Positions 19,265 to 29,558 of a stretch of 35,087 nucleotides of DNA are shown piece after piece. The notes below the pieces were generated by a model. That model did not search any database, had not been told where the DNA came from, and saw only the letters and a program-made list of their open reading frames with translations. The position numbers and the translations under genes were made by a program. Each line of letters starts with the position of its first letter. Positions within the stretch are counted from its first letter, which is position 1. The DNA comes from Psilocybe azurescens (Eukaryota > Basidiomycota > Agaricomycetes > Agaricales > Agrocybaceae): NCBI GenBank assembly GCA_023853785.1, contig JAJIRX010000943.1, positions 1 through 35,087 on the forward strand, written 5' to 3'.

Positions 19265-20870
19265 CAGTGACTCAAAAACTGTCTGGATGTTTTTGAAATT
19301 GAACTTAAACTGACTATAATAACATGTAATCTTAATGAAATTATATAATTTAAAATGCACTAGAAAGCCTTGGATCGCAGCTTTCAGGAGATATAACATA
19401 TGTTTGTATTTGGTTGGTTCATATATTATTATTAAATACTTTATAAAAATAACACATCCAGACAGTTTCTTTGTGGCCCGTTGGAATATGGGTATTGATA
19501 TAAACTAGTACTTTGTGTGACCCCACTTTGCTTTCAAAACATCTAAAACTCTTCTAGACATACTATTGATTGATTTCACATAGTCTTCCTTGGGTATTTC
19601 CTCCCATTCCTCCAGTATTCTGCCCTACAACTCCTGGATATCCTGTGGAGCATTTTTGTATTCTACAAAGCACATTTTGAGAATATGCCACAAATTTTTG
19701 ATTGAATTGAGATCTAGTTATTATGCTGGTCAGTTCACTAGCTCTATTTTATAGTCTTTAAGCTATTTCTGAGCCTTTTGGATGTGTGCTTGAGGTCATT
19801 ATCTTGCTAAAAGATGAAATCATCCTGATTAAGGATGTAATACTGTAGAGTTTGGAAGACATAGTCATCCAAAATGCTTACATAGAGTTCTCCATACATC
19901 TTACCTTCTATCCTGCACATGTAGCCAATACCACTTGCTGTTATACAACTCCAAATCATCATATATCCTGCTCCAGATTTGATGGTTTTCTACATGCTGA
20001 GTTTGGAGAGGAGAACCAGCCTTTTCCTCACCTACTGCCTTAAAACTGACCCAATTCAATTGATCTTGGTCTTATCTGCAAAAATAACATGTTTTCAGTC
20101 TTTTCTGTTCAGTTTTCATACTTCTGGACAAATTTCAAATAAGCCTTCCTATTGTTCTTAGGGAGGAATGGCTTTTTGATCTTGACTTGTGCTACAAGAT
20201 CCTGTTTTGAGTGAATTTTGAATGGTTTAGATGGAGATAGATGTGTTAGTGATGGTGGGAAGCTGACAGCAGAGTTGTGTGGAAGTACCAGCCTGTCCAG
20301 TGGAGACAAGTCAAACTAGGTGGCAGTGGTCATGGGAAGTGAGCTTAGAAAAATGGTCTTCATGATTTTTTTATCAATAACTCTATCTCAAAATATATCA
20401 CCCAAATATTTGACTTCAAAACACCTAGTTTGACATCAGTTTTGCAAATAGAATCACCATTTTCTAGCATAAAGATGATGTTAGAGTATAATTTAAAAGA
20501 GAGAGAGTACATGACTATGTAGTAGAGAATAATGGGCTATAAACTTGTAGGAATGTAAAGTTTCAGTCTTTGTTATATACTTCCAACATGTTTTCATTCA
20601 TTTGATATTTTTTTACATGTTTGCAATAACAAAAACCTTATTGTGTTAATTCCAATGGGCCGCAAAGAAACTGTCCAGATGTGTTATTTTATAAAGTATT
20701 TAATAATAATATATGAACCGAAAAATACAAATATATGCAATATCTCCTGAAAGCTGTTATTCCGGGCTTTCCAGTACATTTTAAATCATGTAATTTCATA
20801 AGGATTACATGTCATTATAGTCAATTTAAGTTCAATTTCAAAAACATCCAGACAGTTTTTTGAGTCACTG
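19265..20870 (-). mobile_element. Tc1/mariner element Tc1-A, full length (1,606 bp), dead
   Basis: Ends are CAGTGACTCAAAAACTGTC at 19265 and its complement ending at 20870. TA lies on each side (19263-19264 and 20871-20872), the TA duplication expected for the superfamily. Each ~210-bp end also holds a second copy of the end motif in inverted orientation (near 19453-19470 on the left). One decayed transposase gene lies inside on the minus strand. Confidence 0.9.
19505..20309 (-). pseudogene. Tc1-like DDE transposase (Tc1-A), decayed
   Basis: Tc1/mariner transposases bind the end repeats with helix-turn-helix domains and cut DNA with a DDE catalytic triad. Readable from 20309 leftwards: KKPFLPKNNRKAYLKFVQKYEN, then HVIFADKTKIN, where the usual SDETK has become ADKTK. 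Two stops follow 24 bases apart (TGA at 20056-20058, TAG at 20032-20034). The blocks IWSRIYDDLELYNSKWYWLHVQ (frame-shifted), the second catalytic region around NDLKHTSK and DLNPIENLW can be followed in changing frames to the KY-stop near 19505. The N-terminal DNA-binding part is not clearly readable. It is non-functional. Confidence 0.85.
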
Positions 20871-20894
20871 TATTCTGATCAGTACTGATCAGCC

Positions 20895-21235
20895 AGTACT
20901 TTACAATCCCCACACAGTCCATATGGACTTCAGTGGACTCCAGTGGATTCCACTGAACTTTAGTAGATCTTATACTATACAAGTGAATATGGGAAGTCTT
21001 TCCTTTCCCCACACAATCCATATGGACTCCACTGGACTCCACTGGACTCTCTGTCCAGCCAAACTGGCTGACAGATTTTCTAGTCCACTGGACTGGAACT
21101 GGACTGCAGTCCACTGGAGTCCACTGGATTTGCACAGGACTCCTGCCAAATTTTCAGTCCAGTCTCAGTCCAGTGGATTATGAGTCCAGTCAAGTCCACT
21201 GGAGTCTGCTGGAGTCCAGTGGACTGGGGCTTAAA
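20895..21235. repeat. subterminal TCCAGTGGA/TCCACTGGA repeat cluster, left
   Basis: It begins AGTACTTTACAATCCCCACACAGTCC, then holds many CAGTGGACTCCA-like palindromic words to about 21235. The mirror cluster is 24660-24960. Such clusters at element ends are often transposase-binding sites; here that is inference. Confidence 0.7.
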
Positions 21236-21437
21236 TATTCACTGAACAACAACAAATAATATATTTATTAGCACAGTCCAGTGGAGTCCACTGGATGCAA
21301 TAATTAACACAATATCCGAAGTATTAGTTATTAATATTAATTGCACAAATAAAAGAGTAAAATTAATAGAAATAAACTCAATGAAATAACAATTAAATGA
21401 AACAATAGTTAAATTTACATGGGAGCAAAACCTCCCT

Positions 21438-22694
21438 ATGGATACATTTTGTATTTTGTTCAGTCCGCAGGGCGAAATTTCACAGGCACATGTGACAGGC
21501 ACATGTGCCCAGCATCGGCCAATCGGCACAACAACAGTCCGTCAGACCCCACCCTTTCTTCCGACTACCACCACCACCATCTCGTTGGTCGGAGCCAGGC
21601 GGTATGGACGGGTACGAAGACAGCAAGGATGGACAATGGCAACGAGGACAGGGACCAGGACTGAGATGACGGCTGCGACAGCGACAAGGACAGCAATGGC
21701 GGCTGCAATGGCGACAGGTACAACAGGGACGAGGACGAGGGACCAGGACCAGAACGACAGCTGCGACAGCGACAAGGACAGCGACAGCAGCTGCAACAGC
21801 GACGGGTACAATGGGGACGAGGACGAGGATGGGAGCAGTACGACAGGGACGAGGACAGGGACAGGGACAAGGACAAGGACAGGGACGGGTACCGATGGAG
21901 ATGAGGACAAGGACGGGGATGGGGACAATGGCTGCGACAATGATGAGGATGGGTACAGCAGCTGCAGCAGCGACAGCAATGGGTACAGACATGTACAATG
22001 ATGGCGGCTATGACGCGAACGACAGCGACAGGTATGAGGACAACACGGATGACAGTAATGGGTACGAGGACAACACAGATGACAGCAACGGGTATGAGGA
22101 CAACACAGATGACACATACAAAGGTGACGACAATGAGAACGGAGACAATGGCTGCGACAGCTATGAGGGTGAGGGCAACGGGTACAAGGATGGCGAGGAC
22201 GGCAGCTGCGACAAGGACAAGCATGGCAGCGACAAGGATGCAACAGCGACAAGGATGCAACAGTGACAAGGATGCAACAGCGACAAGGATGCAACAGTGA
22301 CAAGGATGCAACAGCGACAAGGATGCAACAGTGACAAGGATGCAACAGCGACAAGGATGCAACAGTGACAAGGATGCAACAGCGACAAGGATGCAACAGT
22401 GACAAGGATGCAACAGTGACAAGGATGCAACAGCGACAAGGATGCAACAGCGACAAGGATGCAACAGCGACAAGGATGCAACAGCGACAAGGATGCAACA
22501 GCGACAAGGATGCAACTGCGACAAGGATGCGAACGACAGTGACAGGTATGAGGACGGCGGCTGCAACAGTGACGACAAGGGCAAAGACGATGCGGACAGC
22601 GGCTGCAAAGACAACACAGATGGCAGCTACAAAGACAACGATGAAGGGCACAACACGTACCGGCGACCTGATGGACAACACGTACAATGGTAAA
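21438..22694 (+). other. Asp/Gly/Asn-rich low-complexity element body (E-L1)
   Basis: A long GACAAGGACAGCGAC-like region with no stops for long distances on either strand. In one plus-strand reading it gives D/N/G/Y-rich peptide (NDSDRYEDNTDDSNGYEDN). The reading changes frame at the 17-bp array. It ends with NTYRRPDGQHVQW-stop at 22694. The same D/N-rich reading direction recurs in the other family members (minus strand at 23341-24290 and 27400-28050, plus strand at 29900-30250). It may descend from a real acidic repeat protein or be pure repeat expansion; no domain is recognisable. Confidence 0.4.
22234..22522. repeat. 17-bp minisatellite, 17 units
   Basis: The unit is AAGGATGCAACAGYGAC. 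Units 1-10 alternate strictly between AGCGAC and AGTGAC, unit 11 repeats the T form, units 12-16 have the C form, and unit 17 has AACTGCGAC. Because 17 is not a multiple of three, each unit changes frame, yet no frame meets a stop on the minus strand. Confidence 0.95.
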
Positions 22695-22825
22695 GTACTG
22701 CTCCTGCCCCCTTTTTATTTTTATTTTTATTTTTATTCGCTTTTTTATTCGCTTTTTCTTCCTTTTGTCTTGGCCCTCGCATGTAGATAGTAATGTATTA
22801 AATAGTTATTAATATACTGTATTCC

Positions 22826-23126
22826 ACTAATCTGAATTTATGTTAAGATTGAATTTATTTACTGTATCAAGTCCAGTGGATTCCAGTGGACTGCAGTTAT
22901 CTTAGTCCATATTCACTGTACTGGAGTCCACTGGAGTCCACTGGACTCTGTTTTCCTTTTTACACTCAGTATATAGGCAAGTCCAGTGGAGTCCATATGG
23001 ACTGTGTGGGGATGGTAAAGTACTGTGAATATGGACTAAGATAACTGCAGTCCACTGGAGTCCAGTGGAGTCCAGTGGACTTGATACAGTAAATAAATTG
23101 GAATCCAAGTTCATTCCAGATTAGTT
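22826..23126. repeat. nested palindrome at the centre of the second inverted repeat
   Basis: 22826-22918 (ACTAATCTGAATTTATG to CCATATTCACT) is the reverse complement of 23022-23126 with few differences. The ~103-bp centre (22919-23021) holds TGGAGTCCACTGG words and ends GGGGATGGTAAAGTAC, resembling the AGTACTTTACC-type element terminus. Confidence 0.85.
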
Positions 23127-23189
23127 CATTAAAGAGAGGACTTAGTGAAATTCACCAAGTCCAACTTTAATTCCACATAGAATAGAATG

Positions 23190-24960
23190 GAATGGAATCC
23201 AGTTGGATTCCAACTGGAATGTATTACTTATTGTAGATTCACATAACAGTATAATGTAATATATAGAAAACTATGTATTACATTATTATCTACAATGTTA
23301 TATACAAAAATAAATAAATAAGCAAATAAATAAAAAGTGGGGCAAGAGGATGTCATAACCTTGCTGTACACGTTGTGGTGGCTGTTGTATGCATCCGCCA
23401 TGGCCGTTGGTGTCCATTGCATCCATTGTACGTGTCGTCTTGCAGTACACATTGTCTGTTGGGTGGTTGGTACGAGTCATACCCTTTGTTGTTGTCTTTG
23501 CAGCCGCCGTCCAAGTCGTCTTTACAGCTGCTGTCCACATTGTCTTCACTCTTGTCATCGCTGACACAGCCGCCGTCCTCGTACCCGTCAGTACCAGTTG
23601 CCATTGTTCACGTCCTCATTGCTGTTGCAGCCTTGCAGCTGCCATGCTTGTCCTCATCACAGCTTCCGTCCTCGCCATGCTTGTACCCATCGCCATCGCC
23701 CTCATTTCTGTCGCAGCTGTTGTCTTTGTGCTCATTGTTGTTGCCTTTGTATGTGTTGTCCATGTTGTTCTTGTACCCGTTGCTGTTGTCCATGTCTTTG
23801 TCATCATAGCTGCCATCGTTGTACCCATCTGTACCCATCTCTGTTGCAGCTGCCATACCCATCCTTGTTGTTGTCACTGCTGCCTTCCCATCCTAATCAT
23901 TGTTGCTGCTGCCTTTGCCGTCCTCATCATTGTCGCAGCCATTGTCCCTGTCCCTGTCCTCATCCTCGTCTCTGTCATCTCTGTCCCCGTCGCAGCTGCT
24001 GTCCCTGTCCTCATCACTGTCACAGCCGTTGTCCTGGTCCCAGTCCCTGTCCTCGTCAGCCATCCTCATACCCATCTGTACCCATCACTGTTGTCCTCAT
24101 TGCTGTCGCTGCTGCTGTCCTTATCCTCATCATAGCCACTCTTGCCCTTGCCCTCATCCTTGTCTGGGTCATCCTTGCCTGTGTCCGGGTTCTTGCCTAC
24201 ATCATCATCCAGGTCCTTGTTGTTTGCATTTGTGGTCATCCTCATCTGGGTCCTTGTTGTTGTTGTCGTGGTCATCATCATCCTCCATCACATTGGGTCG
24301 GCTGTTGCCTGGCTCCAACCAACAGGGTGGTGGTGGTGGTAGTCAGAAGAAAGGGTGGGGTCTGACAGACATGTTCATTTGATTGTTGTTGTGCCGATCA
24401 GCTGATGCCGGGCATGCATGCGTGTCACATGTGCCTGTGAAATTTCACCCTGCGGACTGAACAAAATACAAAAATGTATCCAAAGAGAGGCTTTGCTCCC
24501 GTGTAAATTTAGCTATTGTTTTATTTAATTGTTATTTCATAGAGTTTATTTCCATAGATTTTACTCTTTATTTTTTGCAATTAATATTAATAACTAATGA
24601 TCATACTTTGGATATTATGTTAATTATTGCATCCACTGGACTGTGCTAATAAATATATTATTTGTTGTTGTTTAGTGAATATTTAGGCCCAAGTCCAGTG
24701 GACTCCAATGGACTCCAATGGACTCCAGTGGACTCCAGTGGACTCCAGTGGACTTGATTGGACACATAATCCACTGGACTGAGACTGGACTGAAAATTTG
24801 GCAGGAGTCCAGTGCAAGTCCAGTGGACTCCAGTGGACTGCAGTCCAGTCCAGTCCAGTGGACTAAACAATCTGTCGTCCAGTTTGGCTGGGCAGAGAGT
24901 CCACTGGAGTCCATATGGATTGTGTGGGGAAAGAAAAGACCTCCTGATCAGCAATTGAGA
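23190..24960 (-). repeat. right arm of the second large inverted repeat (E-L2)
   Basis: Starting at the CCAGTTGGATTCCAACTGG palindrome (23199-23217), it runs through an AT-rich segment, an Asp/Asn-rich array (23341-24290, minus-strand reading), the GGGTGGGGTCTGACAGAC block near 24355, the TTTCACCCTGCGGACTGAAC block near 24450 and the subterminal TCCAGTGGA cluster (24680-24940). The plus-strand hydrophobic Val/Ile/Ser/Cys-rich frames here are shadows. Confidence 0.75.
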
Positions 24961-25707
24961 TCTTCTGATCAGTTCTGAGCAGTGATCTAGAACACTTTTC
25001 ACTGCCCAAATGGTCTGCAATTGTTTAAAATTTTGGTTGAACAGATCTGAGATCAGAAAACTTGGAACTGAACAACTAACTCAGAAACTGAGTAGTACCA
25101 CTCAGCTCCAGATCAGATCACCTGTAATAAATAAATATCATGTACCAGAAATTGAAGGATCTGTATCTAATTTGGCACTGTTTGCAGTAGATAAAAAGGA
25201 AATTCTTGTTAAAAGTGAGTATGCAATACTGAAGTAAACAAATTAAAAAATGCATTCATTAAAAATTAAACCCAGGGCTACAGACAAGTCATATGACTTT
25301 AACTTTACAGTATTTTGCATATTGTATATGCTGACATAATATTCACATAATAATTTAATTACAGATGTATCACACTCAATTTTTGATCATTTTGATATAT
25401 AATATGTGGATTAGTTGGTAGAACATGTGCAAAATGAATATATATAAAGCTGTTGCATCAGGAAAAAGGAATTTGCCCTGAGAATGTCTTAGGTAATTAC
25501 AACCTTTATAAAGCACATTTATCACTCTAGGCTGCTTTGGGATGTCTTTGTGGTCTTTGGAAATAGTCTGATTCCTCAAAGCTTTCTGCAGTCTTTGCAA
25601 GATCTCAAATTTCTCTAAAGCTCTCTATAAGTCTTTTAAAAATTCTAAATTACCACAAAGCATTCTTGAAATTTCTGAGCATAGCATTATTAAATCTTAG
25701 ATAAGTA
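24961..25707. other. AT-rich region without a supported gene
   Basis: 24945-25110 is rich in CTGATCAG/AGATCAGA words, perhaps another subterminal repeat family (also near 20876-20892). 25110-25530 shows nothing. 25540-25670 holds degenerate CAAAG(C/A)-TTTCT-type repeats of about 30 bp. Confidence 0.45.
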
Positions 25708-25977
25708 TAGGAATGGCATGGATAACCAATGGGAATCTCGCGCTATACCTATACCTATACCCTTAATGAGCCCAACCCGCAATCTGTCGGGTTTACCTGT
25801 CAAAACGGGCCCAAAAACAGCCTGAACAGTTGAGAAATGAGGGAGATAGATCAGAAATAGTGAATTTCACTACTTCCTTTCTATCTCACTCAATTCTCAA
25901 CCATTTGGGATGTTCTAGAGCTCGTTTGGAATCTCACACATATGCAATTTGTTACCCGTACCTGTGCATACTGTTGC
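25708..25977. mobile_element. diverged copy of the TAGG-type MITE
   Basis: It starts TAGGAATGGCATGGATAACC and ends TTACCCGTACC...CTGTTGCC, matching the ends of the 15791-16110 MITE, with a different middle. It abuts the AGTACTT element terminus at 25979, so its right end is probably clipped and no target duplication is seen. Confidence 0.65.
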
Positions 25978-25978
25978 C

Positions 25979-27047
25979 AGTACTTCTCACTCCCCACATA
26001 TTTCCTAGGACTGGAGGGATTGAGAAAGGGAGTGAAGGGAATAGAGGAATAGAGGGAATAGAGGGGATTGAAGAGGGAATGAAGGAATTGGAGAGGGAAT
26101 GGTGGGGAATGATGGGGAATGAAGGGGAATAGAGTTATTTATAGCCAATACAGTAATAAAGTGGAATTCCCACGGCTTGAAGCTGAGTAAAAACAATTTC
26201 CCACACCTTTAGGCTGAATATAAAAATAGATTTACACAGTTACCACTAATATCATACATCTACTATACACTGCTTATATAATCTACCCTGTATCATACAC
26301 CTACTATACACTGCTTATGTAATCTACCTTGTATCATACACCTACTGTACATTGCTTATATAATCTACTATGTGAATTAACTTGTTTTTTTACACACTTG
26401 TATTCAATTTAGTCTGAGTCAGAATCACTAGTCTCTTCATCCAATCCTAATTCTTCATTTTCATCATCACTATCTGATGACTCTGCCTTTCTTTTCTTTC
26501 TTGCAATGACATATTTTGTGTGGTAAAATAGTATTGTGTATAGAAACCAGTTGAAATTGCCAGGTGTCATACATTTAAGTATAGATTCAAAACCACCCAG
26601 CCATGCATTTAATTGTTCACACACTTGTGTATTAAAGGTTTTCTGGGAATATGCATTGCCATTATCATCATATGCAATAATTACAAGATTTGGAGCTGAA
26701 CCACCATCTAGAGAAGGATTGCAGTACATTCAACAAAGATAATCATTGGCTTGGTGATTAATATAATGGTAAGTGTCCACAATAAATTTTAATGTTTTTT
26801 CCACATAGCATCCCAACTTCCATTGGTAACAGCTGTTTGCAACACTTGACATCCTTTGTCAATACATATGTATTCAGGACAAGATTCTTTTGTCTTATAA
26901 ACAGAATGCAAAAACTTTAATATATTAGTTGTGGATTCAGACCTATTAAATTTTGTCCAAGCATCTATATTATTTAAGGAACTAAATCCATGATAATAAT
27001 AGCAATAATAATAATAAATACCATGATTGGGACCTATGGTGGAAGAG
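25979..27047 (-). mobile_element. truncated copy of the KDZ-associated element (3' half)
   Basis: Terminus AGTACTTCTCACTCC, polypurine tract (26002-26134), TATA-like block (about 26135-26150), three 41-bp units (26251-26373), then the 3' end of the gene. It corresponds to 16240-17646 inverted, but lacks the 230-bp intron-like insertion. It is cut at 27047 by the next repeat element. Confidence 0.85.
26409..27047 (-). pseudogene. KDZ-associated protein, C-terminal fragment
   Basis: Reading leftwards: SSSTIGPNHGIYYYYCYYYH, GFSSLNNIDAWTKFNRSEST and CPEYICIDKGCQVLQTAV. A break near 26808 follows, then FIVDTYHYINHQANDYLC and a TGA in the same place as in the 16.8-kb copy. After it come CNPSLDGGSAPNL, FNTQVCEQLNAWLGGFESI, TPGNFNWFLYTILFYH and the acidic tail ESSDSDDENEELGLDEETSD with its stop at 26409. 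Unlike the 17.0-kb copy, the lysine-rich IARKKRKAE segment has no stop. The uninterrupted NNIDAWTKF join is the key comparison for the insertion at 16355. N-terminus missing. Confidence 0.65.
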
Positions 27048-28270
27048 CTGATAGAGTCCAGGTGGACTCCAATTGGAGTGCCAACTTTAACTTTGAATAG
27101 AACAGAATCCAGTTGGATTCCAACTAGAATATTTCAATCTATCAATCTTAGTGTAAATTCATGAGTGTAATATAATATATTAATAACTATATACTACATT
27201 ATTATCTACATACAAAGTCCACTGTAACAAAATAAAATTAAAAGAAAAAACATAACAGAGTAAAAGATGGGCAGGAGGGTATATACTTGGGTTAAATGAG
27301 AGAACAAAAAGAAAAAAAGTGAAATTTTTTTAAAAAAAAAAAGGTGGCAGACAGGTGGTTGTATCGGTCATACATACCATTGTTGTGGTGGGTGTGGTAC
27401 ACATCCGCCGTATGCGTCGTCGTCCTTGCGGCTGTTGTGTCCGTTGTGGCCGTCATGCGTGGCCGTCGTACTCAGTGTTGTACATGTTGTTGTTGTTGTC
27501 TTTGCGGCCGTCGTGGGTGCCGCACATCGGTGTCATACTCGGTGTCATGTGTGTCGTCGTTGTGGCCGCTGTGCGTGTTGTACGTGTTGTACGTGTTGTC
27601 TTCGTGGCCGCTGTGCGTGTCGTACGTGTCGCGTACGGGTCCTGCGTGTCGTCTTCGTGGCCACTGTGTACGTGTCGCGGTACACGTCCTGCGTGTCATC
27701 TTCGTGGCCGCTGTGCATGTTGTACGTGTCGTGGTACGTGTCCTGCATGTTGTCTTCGTCGCCGCCGTGCATGTCATACGTGTCGCGGTACGCATCCTGC
27801 GTGTTGTGGTACACGTCCTGCATGTTGTTGTTGTTGTCCCTACATGTTGTGTCCGGCTTTCACGTACCATTGTCGTACCATACACGTTGCATGTGTTGCG
27901 GTGGGTGGGGTTCACGACTTACCTGGTGTCGTGGCCGCATTCACGTTGCCTCGTTACCTGCTTGCATCCCTCCCCTTGTTCCACCTTGTTCCCTCTCAGT
28001 CCAGTGTCGTTGTCGTCGTATACGGAGCCGTCGTCATCGCCATCGTACTGTGTACGCTTGTCCGGAGTCGTTGTCATCGTACATGGACCCATCATCGGTT
28101 GGTGGTGCCACGATGCATGTTGGGTCGGGTTGGTGAGTGCCTGGCTCTGACCAACAACGGCGAGGTGGTGAGGGCACACACGACAGCAGCAGCGGGGTGG
28201 TGGTGGTTGCAGGAAGAGGTGGGGTGGTTGGAGTAACCAATGGACCGACGTGGCAACCAAAAGTCACACA
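27048..28270 (-). mobile_element. Asp/Asn-rich repeat element copy (E2)
   Basis: From the left: CTCCAGGTGGAC-type words, CCAGTTGGATTCCAACT (27109-27125), an AT-rich segment (27125-27350) shared with 10340-10610, a CpG-rich array (27400-28050), and near 28140-28230 a CTGGCTCTGACCAAC-GGTGGTGGTGG block matching 21545-21605 and 24300-24360. So it holds both ends of the family body. The minus-strand reading is D/T/Y/H-rich. Confidence 0.6.
27598..27825. repeat. ~54-bp CpG-rich tandem repeat
   Basis: Units contain CTTCGTGGCCGCTGTGC, a TGTCGTACGTGTCGCGGTAC-like middle and a GTCCTGCGT-like end. About four units lie at 27598-27804, then a partial one. The length is a multiple of three, so the minus-strand D-T-Y peptide frame is kept. 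Confidence 0.7.
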
Positions 28271-28320
28271 CGTGATATTGTTCCCGTTGCAAAGAATTGC
28301 CGAGAATTGCTGAGAATAAT

Positions 28321-28617
28321 ATCAATTTTTAAGTCCGTTTATGGTTCCGTTCCGGGGTATTCTGTTTTGTAAACAGATTCCGTTCAATTCCGCTGTGGAA
28401 TCCGCCATTCCGCCCGGAATTGATGTTAAATAAAAATAGCAGGGCCTTGTGCCATATTTTTGCTCTCATTCCGCGAGCGGACTCCGGCAGACTCCGGCTG
28501 GAATATGTGGGGGACACAAAAGCCCTCGCTTTGGGCTATATTTTTGCCCTCATTCCCAGCGGAATAGTGGATTCCGTGGCAGACTCCGGCCGGAATATGT
28601 GGGGGACACAAAAGCCC
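28321..28617. repeat. two tandem partial copies of the arm-unit end
   Basis: Both copies end GGAATATGTGGGGGACACAAAAG-CCCT (near 28527 and 28617). The first includes the TTCCGTTC/GGAATCCGCC subterminal words seen at 13000-13190. The second begins at about 28528. The right boundary coincides with the truncated start of Tc1-B. Confidence 0.75.
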
Positions 28618-28734
28618 TTGTAAAACTTAGTGTTTTTAAGTCAACTATTTGGGTGATATGTTTTGGGATAGAGTTATTGATGAAAAAAAACATAAAGACC
28701 ATTTTTCTAAGTTCACTCTCCATGACCACTGCCA

Positions 28735-29554
28735 TCTAGTTTGACTTGTCTCCACTGGAAAGGCTGATACTTCCACATAATTCTGCTGCCAGCTTCTCAC
28801 CATCACCAACACATCTATCTCTATCTAAAACATTCCAAATTCCCTCAAAAAGGATCTTGTAGCACAAGTCAAGGTCAAAAAGCCATTTCTTTCTAAGAAC
28901 CATAGAAAGGCTTATTTGAAATTTGTCCAGAAGTATGAAAACTGAACAGAAAAAGACTGGAAACATGTTATGTTCACAGATGAGACCAAGATCAATTGAA
29001 TTAGATCAGATGGAAGGCAGTAGATGAGGGAAAAGGCTGGTTTTCCTCTCCAAACTCAGTGTGTAGAAAACCATCAAATTTGGAAAAGGACATATGATGA
29101 TTTGGAGTTGTGTAACAACAAGTGGTATTGGCTACATGTGCAGGATAGAAGGAAAGATGGATGGAGAACTCTATGTAAGCATTTTGGATGACTATGTCTT
29201 CCAAACTCTGGAGTATTACAACCTTAATCAGGATGATTTCATTTTTAGCAAGATAATGATCTCAAGCACACATCCAAAAGGCTCAGATATGGTTTAAAAC
29301 CCATAAAATAGAGCTTGTGGACTGGCCAGCATAATCACTAAATCTCAATCCAATTGAAAATTTATGGCATATTCTCAAAATATGCTTTGTAAAATACAAA
29401 AATGCTCCAAAGAGCATCCAGAAGTTGTAGGGTGGAATACTGGAGAAGTGGGAGAAAATACCCATGGAAGACTACATATGTGAAATCAATTAATAGTATG
29501 TCTAGAAGAGTTTTAGATGTTTTGAAGGCAGAGTGGGGTCACAAAAAGTACTAG
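28735..29554 (+). pseudogene. Tc1-like DDE transposase (Tc1-B), decayed
   Basis: Close relative of the Tc1-A gene. Readable: KKPFLSKNHRKAYLKFVQKYEN, then KHVMFTDETKIN with the first catalytic Asp intact, followed by TGA (28997-28999) and TAG (29021-29023). Both stops are at the same codons as in Tc1-A. Further along, IWSCVTTSGIGYMCRIEGKM and DGELYVSILDDYVFQTLEYYN are open. The second catalytic region (DND/LKHTSK) and LNPIENLWHILKMCF are visible in shifted frames before the KY-stop at 29552-29554. Multiple frameshifts; inactive. Confidence 0.87.
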
Positions 29555-29558
29555 TTTA

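Larger units (their letters stand above)
20985..22845 (+). repeat. left arm of the second large inverted repeat
   Basis: Its outer part (subterminal cluster, AT-rich 21240-21420, TTTCACAGGCACATGTG and CCCACCCTTTCTTCCGACTACC) matches the reverse complement of 24290-24960 closely. The middle, an Asp/Gly-rich array, matches only in composition and reading frame. The end near 22780-22845 is AT-rich. Confidence 0.75.

Noticed and set aside
22234..22522. CRISPR-like regular array
   Set aside because: Units are contiguous without unique spacers, and the setting is a fungal genome. It is a minisatellite.
21542..22687. 381-residue Leu/Val/Ser/Cys-rich open frame on the minus strand, looking like a membrane protein
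   Set aside because: It is the opposite-strand shadow of GACAAGG-type arrays. Its regular 17-residue period comes from the 17-bp minisatellite, and no start context or domain is visible.
25376..25600. 74-residue open frame on the minus strand
   Set aside because: It covers AT-rich degenerate repeats, with no start context or homologous motif.
27344..28236. Long Cys/Arg/Val-rich open frames on the plus strand
   Set aside because: Same repeat-composition effect as at 10600-11169, inside a repeat element.
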